From: Agapanthus africanus
Taxonomy: Eukaryota > Streptophyta > Magnoliopsida > Asparagales > Amaryllidaceae
Direction of reading: 5' to 3'
DNA: 64,000 bases
Assembly (NCBI GenBank): GCA_030015575.1
Contig: CM057339.1
Location: 777,186,809 to 777,250,808, forward strand
Part shown: positions 33,123 to 45,501 of the stretch, piece after piece
Numbering within the stretch: the stretch's first letter is position 1
How the letters are laid out: each line of letters begins with the position of its first letter
Position numbers and translations under genes: made by a program
Notes under the pieces: model-generated
Told to the model about the DNA's origin: nothing
The model's input: only the letters and a program-made list of their open reading frames with translations
Databases searched by the model: none

Positions 33123-36100
33123 TGTAACATTTCAGAAAATATAAAATATTATTTTTGGAATTTAATATTAAAATAATATATTTCCTGAAAACTGTTCGAT
33201 TTGCGAAATTGGGGTTTTCGAAAAAAGGGTATAAATATATACCAATATTTGTAAAAAATTTGGAGATTAAAATGATTTATTCATTTTTAGAATATATTTA
33301 AAGGATTTGGCATTTTTAACTTTATTATATGCAGTTTAAATAAAAACCCGATCAGTACACTGCTAATCGTGATTAGGCCAAATCCGTGTTTCTACAGTTT
33401 TTCATGGCTAGTGCGCCATGTCATGTTGCATTTTGGTTACATGTTGTTTTATTGTGTTGTGTTGGAGTATTATATGGTTTGGGTTTTAAAAAGAAAAGAA
33501 AAAGGGAAAAAGATGGCATGATGATTTGGAGAGAGAGAGAGAGAGTGAGACATGAGTGTGGGGGGGGGGGAGAATAAGCGAGGAAGAAAGAGAGGGGGGG
33601 CTGCCTCATTTCATTTTCCCCCATCATTTTATTCTCCTTCTTCTTCCTCACTTCCCTCCACTTTCAACCCTAGATCTATATCAAAATACTCCTCAAAACC
33701 CTATATCTCATTCACAAAAAATGATCACCTCCTCACCATCATCGCATTGGACTAAGCAAAGTGGGATTTTGATGACCTTGGGCATCTAGGGTTTTTCTTG
33801 AGTTGCCCAATTGAGATATAATTCCTTCCTTTTAGTTTAGTTTGTTGTTTCCTAGTATCCTAGTTTAGTTTAGAGTTAAACTTGTTATATTAGTGATGTG
33901 TGGAAATCTAAAGAGAAGGGTTGGGTAATTGTGTGGAATTGAGGATGTGTAGTGGCTGTTAACAAGACTTGAGAGGTTTTTTTTACTGGCCTAGACACGG
34001 ATTAGAAACCAATACACGGATTTAGAATTTCCCGACATCGGAATTATGACAGTTTGTGATGGTTTTTAGAGATCTGGGATGACCCGAGACCTTTATAAAA
34101 TAAGTTCCCATGATCACGAGACGAGCAGGCAACCTGGAAGCATCACCTGAAACCTGAGCCCCAAACATGATTTCCTGGCCGCAGATTTATTATGTTTGGC
34201 CGCAATTTGCAGCCAAGTGGTGGGTGATTGGTATGATTTTTGGCCAGTAGTCTTGTTTTCTGGTATCTAGAGCAACCCTATGTGCAAAATCCCTTAGTTT
34301 GTCCTATAGTAAAATCTGGGAAGGGTTTTCCTATGTTGCTGTTTTCGTATTTTCCGTATTTTGAATGATAAGTTTTGATATTTGGATTTGTATTTGGTTG
34401 TTGAATGTTGTACATCAACGACTAAGGATAATTGGTTGGTTTTGCATGCGTGGGCTATAGGTTCTAACCTATAGGTGATCCGTGTGCCGTTTTGGTTTCC
34501 GGATTCGATTTTAATAGCGATTACGATTGTGTGTTATTATAGGTACCTTCGCGTGGATTCCGAGGCGACGGAGCGTGTCGTCATCGACTTCGGCAAGCAA
34601 GATGAGTAGATTTATATCTACGGGGAAAGTCGGGTGGATGACGTATAGCACCCCCGCAAACTTTAATGGAAACCGATTTTTATATATAGAATATGGTTAA
34701 GGGAACCTTTAATTGGAAATATGAATAGAGTTAAAAGATAGTTAGTGAAACCATAATAGAAAACTAAATGATAGTTAGAAGTGATAGGATACGACTAGTA
34801 TATGATGATGGGATTTGAGAATGATGTTTGATGATATTGCCGTTTAGGGTACTATAAGACTAGATAGCCGACGTAAACGTGTCATCCGAACCATACCTAT
34901 TTCCAAACTGAAGAATCGTATGCATCTTTTAAACAGATACCTTGATGGACGTTACGGATTTTCAAATGATATCTTTTCCTTAAAAACACCGTAGCTCCTA
35001 CTTTCAAAACTACGATTCGCATTTTTAAAAAAAACTGATTGTATGGTTCGGGTGTGTATGTTAGATTAGAGACGTACGCTTATAGTAAAGGTAGAATATA
35101 TATGTAAAATTGACTTGATGTGGGATATAAATGCGATGAAAAGAATATAAGACGTGATATGAGGATTTGATGATATGTTGGTATACGGATGCGAGTCGAT
35201 TGAGATGATTGATATCTTGCCGGTCCCCCTGATATGAGATTGTTGTGGATATGACCTGGGACATAGGTATATAGATATATTTATATATGTTGTGAATCAT
35301 GAGAGATTGCCGTGCGAGACCTTAGGTTCGTACCCTCATTGTCATATAGGCTGATAGGATCCTTAATGGTTTAATGCCGTTGTACGATGATTTTCTGTAC
35401 GTGATGAATTTGACTTGATGATTGATCCATACCCTTGACCAGAGGATGCCGTACGATGGATTATATCGTACGTGATGTTGTGAGGCTGGACGCCGATTAA
35501 CAAATTCACCAACTCGGTCATGTTAGATACGTATACCTTATAGCTTTTAGCTGGCGATTTACTTTATGCTGCATTCATGTTATTCATATTGTATTGCATA
35601 TACCTGTGCTAGTACACCTACACCATTATCGATGATGCATATGTTACACTTATACAGATTTGCCGGCTCACACATTTCATCATCGATAATTGCTATGTCA
35701 CTATACAGTAGGACTGTTGCATCATGATATGACTCTTTGCATAATTTACTTGCTATAGTTACCTATGCACCTTTATACGATATTGCATTTGACTTTGGAG
35801 AAATTGGGAACCGCGGGATATATTTTAAAACTGGAATCATTTAAAAGAGTGGTTTTCCCTTAATATGTCACATCACTGTTCCATATTGCATGATATATGG
35901 ATATGCTTACATTTCTATCATATGTCGCATACATCATGCTTTATGATTTTACGCATTGAGATATGCCGTTTTCATGAGATTTCTGGATTAGAGAACCGTG
36001 GTGATTTCAAAAGAAAGTATGTATTATTTTAAAAACCCGGTTTCTTTTGATATGATATTTCAGTGCGTCCACCATGTGTTTTCTCGGTTCTGAGAGTGGC

Positions 36101-37423
36101 ATGTGATACCCGATTCGAGGAGCTGGATGAGGCCGTTTGCGGGTACATGGTGGACCCGGTATGGTACCCCGGGGAGAGAACGGATTACTGTACAGTAAAC
36201 GGTGAGCCTGGCAGAGGGATTACTACCTACTGGTGATTGGTTGGACCGGCGGTTATCCGGAGGATATCGACCGGAGTCGAGAGATGGATATGGGCCGACC
36301 CGTTTTGCCGGAGCCCGAGGGCCGATCCTACAGACGGAGCCCGTGGGCCCATCCGGACTGACGGAGCCCGAGATATTAGGATTTACGTGTCGATACTGGG
36401 CACGGGTTTCATGATGTTTTCGAGTGTCGATGCTGGACACTCAGGTTCCATGATCTTGATGTGTCGCGAAGGACACACGTTGATTTATATCCTCATACTT
36501 CTATGCATATGCTTTTATGATATTTACATGCATGATGTTGTTGTGTCATTGGTTGACATATGGACGAGATCCACTTGCATACATACATTGATGATATGGT
36601 TGGATGAGATCCATATACATATAGACATTGATCATATGGTTGGATGATATCCGCATACATAGGTGTTGATTACATTGTTGGCACATATATAGATACGGTT
36701 ACCCTAGATATCATAGTATCACCTTTATGATATAGTTGACCTAGGAGTCGTTGTTTATTCGATTTCTACTTGTTGATATTTCTCTACTCACGGGTTGGCA
36801 ACTCACCCCGTTGTGCCACAGTTCTTGCAGGTTGACCGCATGGATCAGTAGCGGCATCGCTGGCACACAGCTACATTCGGGTGTTTTGCTTTGGTTGGTG
36901 GTACATGTTGGATCGTACCCCTTTTGTATTTATATTTCCATTTGTATCTAGTCAACTCCATCAATCAAAGTAGTATTTGTATAAGTAATGAGACTTAGCA
37001 AGACTTGTGGTTGCGAGACTTGAGCGATGGGTTTTATGTTCGCTTTTGGGTTTATGTCTTGCTTATTTCTTTATCTTTTGTGGATCCGCCGTTTGGCGAA
37101 GAGCTAACTCCCGCTTGGGGATGCCCTTATCATTATTATGTATTGTGGTTTTGGATCAAAATATACAAAGGAGGTGCTGCCCAAATTTTTAAAAGACGAA
37201 ACATATTTTTAAACTTGCATAATCCACTTGCATTTTTCATGTTCCATTATCTATGCATTAAGAAAACCTTTGATTTCATTATACCTTTATTTCAAAATTT
37301 CACCTCTTTTTATTTTCTTAAAAAGATTTAGATTTCTGGGTTTCGGCTTAATTAAGTTACGTTGCGCCTTTAGACGTCACATGATTTAAGTGACGGCCAT
37401 GAGCTAAATTTCGGGTCATGACA
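33123..37423 (+). mobile_element. Long solo LTR, 4.3 kb, Tekay/Del type
   Basis: It starts tgtaacattt and ends cgggtcatgaca. The flanks are gagag (33118-33122) and gaggg (37424-37428), a target duplication with one mismatch. Long LTRs ending in ...TCATGACA are typical of Tekay-type chromoviruses. I find no coding motif and no internal repeat of its ends, so a solo LTR is the best reading; a non-coding (LARD-like) element is the alternative. It contains a (GA)n tract at 33528-33550, a G-run at 33557-33571 and a three-copy 40 bp repeat near its 3' end. Short open frames inside show no known protein. Confidence 0.65.
36561..36680. repeat. 40 bp tandem repeat, three copies, in the long solo LTR
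   Basis: Units begin tggacgagat (36561), tggatgagat (36601) and tggatgatat (36641), each followed by a related atcc...cata and gatatggt-type sequence. The spacing is exactly 40 bases. The copies are moderately diverged. Confidence 0.7.
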
Positions 37424-38099
37424 GAGGGTTCCCTGAACACTCCCGTGCTCGCCATATAAATGACCATTGGCTCGCCGCCGAGCCTTCCTATATGTCGAGC
37501 TCCTCGGCCCTTCACCTCAGAGCTATCACAGAACCGAACTAGCTCAGCCTCCCGCCCTCTTTTAGGCCTCTCGCCGAGCTAGTCATCCTCGATTCTATCG
37601 GGCGACCTAGAACGCGGGTCACAGATGCCTCCGCCACGGCTCCGCGAATCTCTCCAAACGTGAGATATCTATCAGCCCGCGATCCCGCGTTCCACGCCGT
37701 CACATCCCCCCATTAATGAGCGTATCTCGTCTTTAATGGGGGATCGTGCCATTCTCGCAGGAGTAACGCCAGGGACGTAACGGCCGGTGAGGATCTCACG
37801 CCAGCTAGCCCATGGTAGCCGCTATATAAACCCCTTTCTCAGACGACTCAGGTAAGGCAATTTTTACCCAATAGGCCGCTACTCTGCCCAAATACCTCGA
37901 CTAACTTGATCGTCGGAGGGTCCACGGTGGTACAACCACCCCGGGACTTCTTTGCAGGTAGCTCGGCTTCATTCCAACTCAAGCCCATTGAGACCCACAT
38001 GCTTCAGGAGGCAACCATTAAACCTAACCTCAGCCCTTCATCAACGTTGTCGGTAGATCTACGGAAGACAACATCTGAAGGAGATCCAGGCCTCTATCA
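37424..38099 (+). repeat. 3' part of a Tat-like LTR with TATA box
   Basis: A GC-rich LTR segment carries a TATA box, tatataaa, at 37823-37830, and ends near ctatca at 38099, three bases before a primer-site-like sequence. Its 5' part is probably at about 32983-33122 on the other side of the solo LTR. An open frame across its 3' half (37906-38175) has no counterpart I recognise and is not called. Confidence 0.55.
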
Positions 38100-38101
38100 G
38101 T

Positions 38102-38119
38102 TGGTTCCGTCTGCGGGAA
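38102..38119 (+). other. Degenerate Tat-type primer binding site
   Basis: The sequence tggttccgtctgcgggaa lies just after the LTR. It resembles the tggcgccgtctgtgggaa-type site of Tat-like elements with a few changes. Its position, 46 bases before the gag ATG, supports the call. Confidence 0.5.
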
Positions 38120-38164
38120 TAGAAAGTTCCACTCATCGAAAGTTGATCTTCAGATCTCGAACTG

Positions 38165-39770
38165 ATGGCGAGTGATCATCGCGATGATCCCAGCACAAGC
38201 CGCCGTCCTCCCCACAACGGAGGCACAAACGGATCCTCTCCTCCCTCTAATGTCGTTCACGCCCTGTCTGCATGGATCGACAGGCTTGCATCCATCGTGG
38301 ATGCCCTTGTCCGTGTCTAAACAGCTGGACAAGCCCCCGAGGTCGCCGTTCCCCCACCTCGGGATCGCGACCTCCGCATAGGGGGAGATGACACTGCCCA
38401 TGCTGGCATAACTGAACAACGTCTCGCTATCTCCACCGGCCACAGGTCCCCCACAATGACCAATTCAATGAACCGCTGGGCACCTCACAGCTCCACGTCA
38501 AGGTCTCGTGAAAGAGCACCCCGCCCCGAGGCCTATCGTGCTCCTGTCCTTCCTGCGGAGGTATCAGTCAGCTCGCCTGCTCCCAGGCATAGCCGACACC
38601 CTCTCCCTTGACAGGGTTGCGCGGACGGCACTCACCACGGTGGCTTGAGGACGACCTCTCCAGGGGACCTGAGGAACCTTATAGAACGGAACCGGAACCG
38701 TGGCTAGGCGCAGGCCACCAGCGGGAGGGGCCATAACTCCGAATATGCTGAATCCTTGGGGTACCACGACCGCCTCGATGCCCTCGAAAAGAAGATCGAG
38801 GGTATACATCGGGAGAGTCGTCCTTCAATGAGAGGGCCAGGTATGCCGCCGACTCGCTCACGAAGCCCTTCACAGAAGACTAGCTCGCTGTCCGTGTCTC
38901 CTACAGAAACAAACCTCCAAAGGTGGCCCTATTTGACGGGAAGTCCGACCCGAAAGACTACCTGGACGCGTTCACGACGGGCATGAGCTTCCAGGACAAC
39001 TCTGACACTGCCCAATGCTGAGCATTCCCCACCACTCTCATCAGTGCCGGACGAGATTGGTTCCGGGGACTCATGCCATGCTCCGGGGACTCACCACCAT
39101 CTCTACCTTCGATGAGCTGGCTGCCTAGTTCCTCGGGCATTTCGTCGGGAATAGAGGCAGAAGCGGACCGTCGATTACCTTTTCACTATAAGAGCGGGGG
39201 CCAAGGAATCCTTCAAAGGATACGTCACTCGCTTCTACAACGCTCTTTTTGAGGTTCCAGAGCACAAGGACGAGACTGTCATCACGGCCCTTAGGTCGGG
39301 TCTTAGGCACAAGGAGTGGCTCCACTCCTTTGCATTAGCGCAACCTGAGACCATGGCCGAGGTAAAAGTTTGGACCGAGCGAGAAATCTAGCTCGAGTCC
39401 AAGATAAATGCGAACCTACCCCAGAGCGACCAGGCCGATCAAAAGAAGAGGGGTAGAGAGGAGAAGAAGAAGGTTGACCGGCCAAAGCCATACTCCCTAA
39501 AGTTTCACGAGTATACTCCGCTCAACATCTCCCAGACAGAGCTGTTGGAGGAGGCAAAGGGCGAGCGATTTTTCAAGCTCCCTCTGATCACCAATAGAGC
39601 GGCCAAACGAACATGAGGTGCCTTTCACAGGTCACAGGGTTACCCCATCAAGAACTGCAAACAGCTCCGCGATTACATCGAGGAGTTGATTCTCTCGGGA
39701 CACCAGGCAAAGTACTTGCGGGAAAAGCAACAAGCAGGTCGGGAATAGGAGAACCATTCCCTTTCCGGCG
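38165..39770 (+). pseudogene. Tat-type gag (heavily broken)
   Basis: The likely start is ATG at 38165 (MASDHRDDPS). The reading frame is soon interrupted, but the order is recognisable. A Pro/Arg-rich N-terminus is followed by DRLDALEKKIEGI near 38770 and the gag core near 38920-39180 (a K-VALFDGKSDPKDYLDAF type segment in the shifted frame). The C-terminal core near 39190-39400 includes ESFKGYVTRFYNALF. A CX2C-like zinc region was not found; the last part has KNCKQLRDYIEELI near 39655. Stops and at least one frameshift disable it. Gag would form the particle around element RNA. Confidence 0.75.
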
Positions 39771-39775
39771 AATTA

Positions 39776-40354
39776 ATGATCGGCCAAATCATGGTCGTAT
39801 CAACAGGGAGTGCGCCCGGAGCCGGCGAGATTCGACGCCTCCTACCGGTCGAGGGGACCAGCAGCCAGCCCCGGAAGAAAAGCAAAGCAGCCGAGCCCAT
39901 CACCTTCACCGACGAGGACCTCCATAGGATATCCTTGCCTCACAACGACCCCTTGGTGATTACAACACGGGTCCACCGATACGAGGTTCAAAGGATACTG
40001 GTCGACTCGGAAAGCTCGGCGGACATCCTTTTCTACTACTACTTCTTACGTATGGGGCTCAACCCGTCGGACCTGAGGCCAACCGTCCATATTCTGTCGG
40101 GGTTTACTAACCACTCCATCCCGGTAGAGGGGGTGGTTACCCTCCTCCTAAATATTGGGGAGGCGGGCCATACGAGAACCGTGCTAGTGGAGTTCATCGT
40201 CGCTAGAATTCCCTCGTCCTACAACATCCTCCTGTGACGTCCGACGCTAAACTCCCTTCGGGCCCAAATCTCGACCTACCACCTCGCGATCAAGTTCCCA
40301 CTGGACCAAGGGGGATAGGCCAGGCCTACGGGAACCAGCAAATCGCAAAGATTT
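39776..40354 (+). pseudogene. Tat-type aspartic protease, truncated by a Tekay insertion
   Basis: An open block runs to 40237. It contains PITFTDEDL, the active-site region ILVDSESSADILFY (usual form DGGSSADILFY, so Gly residues are replaced by Ser and Glu) and PSSYNILL. The next codon is tga in the position of the Gly of the ILGRP-type motif, consistent with one base change. The same frame continues with RPTLNSLRAQISTYHL to the boundary at 40354, where the Tekay LTR begins. RT and integrase are therefore beyond the insertion, outside this window. Confidence 0.8.
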
Positions 40355-43177
40355 TGTAACACCCGAGCCCAATGCTACTAATTTCTGTTACTTTATGAAT
40401 GGAGTGTGACCTTTATTTCATTTACCTTGCTTGATTGTTACTTATTGTAAATTTTACCCCGTCAATTCAATTTTGCATATAACAATTTATGGTATCTAAA
40501 ATAAAATTAAAAACATTCATCTTGGCCTACTTGACAACCCTAACCCCGTTGTAGCGTCTGTGCATCGTGTTCTCGTCCCGTTCAGTGAAACGGGCGAGTT
40601 TGGATGGCTACGTGCACGTACGTGTGTCCGTTTTGGGGGTATGCTTTTTGATCATAAAATACTTCATTTTCACTTTTGGATCCCGCTTAAAATTCTATTA
40701 TTTCAATTTCAAATTTTTGGACCCGACCCGGGCGCGATTTGGAAATGTTTTACTTTGCGCCAAAATTCCAAAATTTAATATTTAAACCATAGTATATTTT
40801 CAAGATAACCATATGATATTACTGTTCGTAAATCTAATAAATCTTTAAAGAAATTTTCCCCTTAAATTTCCAGCCAATCACAACCTTTTTCCCGTGGGCC
40901 CCTCATCCCCGATCTCTCTCTCTCTCTCCCCTGAATCTCTATCTCTCTCTCTCTCTAACTTTTCTCTCTCTCTTCTCTATATAATTTTCCCTCCTTCCTT
41001 TCTTTTTTTAAAAAACAGAACGTAACCCATCGCCGTGCCCTAGCCATCGCCTCATCCCCCGTCGCCGCCGCAGTCCCGACGCCGACGCCACTCCACCGAC
41101 CTCCTCGCCTCCTCAGCCTCATCTCACCCACATCCTCCTTCACCGCAACCACCTGCACCCCCTGCACGCTGTCGCACCGCCGTGAGTCGCCGCCGGCGGT
41201 CTCGCCTCCGTGCCCCGGCCTCGCAAGCACCCCCTCTGTAAGCTTCACATCCCCTCATCTTCTCATTTCCTCTTTTCCTTCTCCGATCCAGTTTCTTGAT
41301 CTGCAGTTTTCTCGCCGTCGTCGTAGGCTGGTCGCCGGAGTTCCTTCGATGCCGTCGTTCCTCACGACCCCTCTACAGACCACTGTAAGTTTCTTTCTCC
41401 TCAGATCCTCCTTCATTCTTCTCTATTTTCTTTTCCCTCCTTGGTTGCAAGTCGTGGTTGTTTACTGTTCATTCCTTGGCCGGAATCCGACGATGCCGAC
41501 GACGTGTCCCGACGTTCCAGCGGGGTACCTCGACCCGTGTGGTTCCATTGTTCGTCGTTTGGGTTCATTCCGTGAACCGTGCGCCCGTCGCAAGTTTCCC
41601 CCGCCGACGTTTATCGTTCCGTTTTTCCCGGTTCGCGACCCGTCGAGGCAAGTACCCCTTACTACATGCTATACAATATTTACATATATATTATGACACC
41701 CTAAACCTGTAAATTTAACTTTGGTACGATCATTTCTCATTTTCATGTACAATATTGTTATATATAATTTTATCTTTAAACTTGGAACCTACAGTTTGCA
41801 ATTGAACCTAATAACCACATTTACCGTTTAATCACATTTTAATATTGACATAGCTTATGGCATTTATCTCTATAGTTTTGTTCCATTTGGACACTCGTGT
41901 GCATTCTAACCTATAATAGCTGTATTGAACCTGTATATAAATCATTGCACCTCTAAAGTTCTTAAACTTGTTAACTTGATTAAAAGGCCATAATTGTCAT
42001 ACTGCATTTGCATAACATTGAAATCATCCTTGTGGCACAACTGATAAATGTACTGCAAATTGAGTAAATCTGCCTATTGCTTAATTCATTATTTATATCA
42101 TGTCGATGAATACCATGCTTGATTGTATAACTGATTGTGAGCACACCCATGATATTGTTTACATCTTGACCTGACTTGCTACATGTATATTGATCTACCC
42201 GACATGGTACCGTATACTGCTTGACTTGACCTGATGTACCATGACCTGACCCGTTACCTGATCCTGTGTCTAATGCCAACTAACCTGACATGTAGTCCTC
42301 ATGGACCGTTCCTGTTGTCTATCCAGACAAACCTGTTTACATGATCCTGTGTTGGCATTAGTTTCTTGATTTCGGGATACCTGACTTGACTTACACATAT
42401 AACTTGGGGGTATGGGGAAATCAAATGTGAAACCTGACTTATAACTCAACAGTTCACTACCTGTACTGATCAGTTTTAGAGGCCAGGCCCGCCTCGTGAC
42501 GATGCCGCTGACATCGTTGGTCTTTATCCTTTCCCTGTTAGTGCCTAGCGGCACGTCTCGGTTTCAGCCCGGGAGTCTTAGACCGTGGTCCCGGGCATGC
42601 ACGGGATACTATTGAGTTACATCGATGATTCATCAATTTGATTTCAAAGACTTTAGAATAGAGAACCTGATAGCACAGTTTAGTTTACCCACTGCACACT
42701 ACCCTGCACAGCCCTGACTTATATTATTGTTACCCTTGTTTTATTCATGTTTATATTGCATTGCCTGCTATACTGTTCATATTATATTACTTGATGACAT
42801 GACACGCTGACGTCTGGGTTTTGCATGGCCCAGATTCCATACCGCTGTTGCAGTCCGAGCAGGAGTACTTCAGCCAGCAGGCTGAGCTGTGAGGTGTCAG
42901 TATTAGTTAGTTTTCTTTCCTGCATTTTATTCCTGATGTGAGCCCGCATTATGGGACATACATTCCAGTTATTTTGTATTGGATCTTTCCCTTCCGCATT
43001 TATTTATTCTTGACTCATGTTATCTTGGATTATGGACATGTTTTAGATAGTTTTATTTTGTTCTTGATATCTCTACAGCCGTAATGTGACTGTGGATGGA
43101 TACTTCCTACCCACAGGTAGCATGGTTGGCTATGTCACGTGCCTATTTTAGCGTACTCTGGGAAGCGGGGCGTGACA
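40355..43177 (+). repeat. 5' LTR of the plus-strand Tekay element
   Basis: A 2823-base LTR starting tgtaacaccc and ending gcgtgaca. It shares blocks with the minus-strand Tekay LTR (the cacgtacgtg region near 40613 and the ggcacgtctcgg region near 42550) but differs in its first third. Around 40913-40983 is a CT-rich microsatellite ending in a TATA-like ctatataat (40978-40986), which is a plausible promoter. The downstream GC-rich 41010-41240 stretch would be transcribed but shows no protein I recognise. Confidence 0.85.
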
Positions 43178-43186
43178 TGGTTCTTT

Positions 43187-43204
43187 TGGTATCAGAGCCA
43201 TAGG
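43187..43204 (+). other. Primer binding site, initiator-Met type
   Basis: The sequence tggtatcagagccatagg starts nine bases after the LTR end, the same spacing as in the minus-strand relative. The site fits the 3' end of plant initiator tRNA-Met. Confidence 0.9.
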
Positions 43205-43548
43205 TTAGTTGGGTGATTCTTTGTAGTTGGGTATTGTACCCAATACACGAATCAGAATACCCTTGTTTAGGAAACATGTCCTGCCACCTTGCCATTTACT
43301 ATTCTTGAATCACATTCTTCCTGATTATATCTTTTACGATGTGCAAACTTCCTTTGCATATCGACTCGAAAACCTGATTCCTTGTTATCTCTAGGACTTA
43401 GGCGACTTGGGTGGAGTTATGTAATTGCGGCTATGATACCGCGGCATAGTTACAATGCGGTACTCTATTTAAGTATCTTGGAGTTCTAGCCTTGATCTAT
43501 ATTTTAAATCTATCATCATGCTAATATGGGGTGTTTTGATTTCAGGAT

Positions 43549-44604
43549 ATGGCAGATAAGAATTTGAAGACGTACCAAAGGCGTGTGGACGAAGCCACCA
43601 TGCTTGGAGTGATAAGGGGAATGCTAGAGAATCAAAAGAGGCAGACCGAACTGATCCAGCAGCAAGCGGAATCTTTTCAGGAAGGTTTGCAGATCGTTCA
43701 GCAGTCTGTGAACAATGTTGGAGCTAAACCAGTTGATCGAGTGGGGACCGTAGCAGATTTCATGCGTTTGGGTCCGTCTACATTTACTGGATTGGAGGAG
43801 CCGTTGCCAGCAGAGCAGTGGCTAGTTGACACGGAGAACTTACTTGTTGCGGCACAGATTCCAGATGAGAAAAGAGTTGATGTGGTACGCATTCAGTTAG
43901 TGGACTACGCCCGAGAATGGTGGCTTATGGAGGAGACCCGCTTGCCCAAGCCGATCAAGTGGGCGGATTTTTCTAAGAGTTACCTAGAGAAGTTCTTCCC
44001 GCGGACTGCACGAGAGGAAATGGAAGAGAAATTCATCGGACTAAAGCAGAATGGAGCACCCGTAGATGTGCATGTAGCAGAATGGACAAGACTCAGCAGA
44101 TTCGCTGGACCTTTAGTTGCCAACGATGCAGACAGGGCATGGAGGTTCATGCGCAGCTTGGATGTGGATATCCAGAGGCAGATTGTCTCCCTGGGTTTGA
44201 CTACTTTCTCACAGGTTCTTACAGCAGCTCGAGAACAGCAGAGCCTATCGGGAAAAACCGGGAGCTCACAGCAGACAGCAGTTGCGGTAAGGAAGCCGGC
44301 ATTTGTACCCAACCGAGCTCATGGTCGCAGAGGTATTCCAGTGGACCGTCGAGGCGTAACACCGATGAAGAAGCCTACTGTCGTTGATCAGAAGAAGCGC
44401 GTAGTCTGTAGCTATTGCCACTTACCTGGACATTTGCAAAGGGAGTGTCACAGGATGCAAGGACTCTGTTTAGTTTGTGGAGCGGCAGATCACACTATTA
44501 ACTCATGTCCGTCGAAGCTTCGTACAAGGGATGATATTCAGAAGCCTCCGCAGAAACCGTTTCAGGGACAGAAGCAGCTGACTCAAGGACCTAATCAGGC
44601 TTGA
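43549..44604 (+). CDS. Tekay gag, intact open frame of 351 codons
   Basis: It begins at ATG 43549 (MADKNLKTYQRRVDE). The retrotransposon gag domain spans roughly residues 70-230, including EPLPAEQWLVDTENLLVAAQ and YLEKFFPRTAREEMEEKF. Two CCHC zinc knuckles follow near residues 287-325: CSYCHLPGHLQREC and CLVCGAADHTINSC. Gag assembles the cytoplasmic particle and binds RNA. The frame ends in tga at 44602, and the same frame continues straight into the protease. In this family gag and pol are usually one frame, so the tga may be a mutated CGA rather than a natural end. Confidence 0.88.
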   Translation: MADKNLKTYQRRVDEATMLGVIRGMLENQKRQTELIQQQAESFQEGLQIVQQSVNNVGAKPVDRVGTVADFMRLGPSTFTGLEEPLPAEQWLVDTENLLVAAQIPDEKRVDVVRIQLVDYAREWWLMEETRLPKPIKWADFSKSYLEKFFPRTAREEMEEKFIGLKQNGAPVDVHVAEWTRLSRFAGPLVANDADRAWRFMRSLDVDIQRQIVSLGLTTFSQVLTAAREQQSLSGKTGSSQQTAVAVRKPAFVPNRAHGRRGIPVDRRGVTPMKKPTVVDQKKRVVCSYCHLPGHLQRECHRMQGLCLVCGAADHTINSCPSKLRTRDDIQKPPQKPFQGQKQLTQGPNQA

Positions 44605-45501
44605 GCTTTTACCTTGACAGCTGAAGAAGCTAAGGCGTCGGGAGAAGTTGTTTCAGGTACTTTACTCGTTCATAGTTTTCCTGCATTGGCATTATTTGAT
44701 TCTGGTGCATCCCATTGTTTTATGTCATCCAAGTTTATAACTACACACTCGATTGCCTGCACGACCCTGTCTAGTTTCTGGGACATACACACTGGGAATG
44801 GGAAAATCATATCTAGTAGGGAGTGTAAAGATTGTACAGTTGTTGTTTGTGGACGGGAGCTTTTTGCAGATTTCTTGGTAATTGATACGGGCAGCTACGA
44901 AGTCGTCTTGGGAATGGATTTTCTTGGCACTTTCCACGCTCACATCGATTGTAGGGCAAAGAAAGTAATTTTCCAGATTCCCGGACATCCCGAGTTTACC
45001 TTCACTGGAGGAAGCAGTTCTGTCGGGCCAGTCGAGTTTAGGGCTAGGCCGACAAACAATACACTTGCAGCAATGGAAGTTGATAATAGTGAAGAGCCGG
45101 CTGTTGTTCATGATTTTATGGACGTGTTTGAAGATATATCGGGTTTACCGCCGAAGCGAGACGTGGAGTTCGCAATTGATCTTATTCCTGGTGCAGCGCC
45201 AGTATCCAAAGCGTATTATCCAATGGCACCAATAGAGTTGGAAGAAGTCAAGAAACAGGTTGTTGAATTGCTTGAGAAGGGTTGGATTCGAAGCAGTAAC
45301 TCGCCTTGGGGAGCTCCAGTTCTTCTAGTAAAGAAGAAGGATGGCACAAGAAGGATGTGCATCGACTATCGAGAATTAAACCGGGTGACTATTAAGAACA
45401 AGTACCCTATCCCTCGCATTGGAGAACTTTTTGAGCAGCTTAGTGGCGCGAGGGTATTCTCGAAGCGGATTTACGATCCGGATATCATCAGGTCCGAGTG
45501 A
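44605..45501 (+). pseudogene. Tekay protease and N-terminal RT
   Basis: It continues in the gag frame after the tga ([15 protein letters not shown]). The retropepsin active site is [14 protein letters not shown] near 44690, and [16 protein letters not shown] lies near 44910. After a linker the RT begins: [34 protein letters not shown] and [19 protein letters not shown] one-base loss near 45468 shifts the frame in the FSK-type motif, and the open frame runs out of phase to the stop at 45499. The residues after FSK in this frame are not native. Confidence 0.88.

Noticed and set aside
36060-36647. Three overlapping open frames of 70-136 codons in the long solo LTR
   Set aside because: No recognisable motifs; GC-rich LTR sequence with repeated gacggagcccg explains the open frames.
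41349-41712. 115-codon ORF in the Tekay LTR
   Set aside because: It lies within LTR R/U5 sequence, has no known domain and overlaps a second open frame of similar length.
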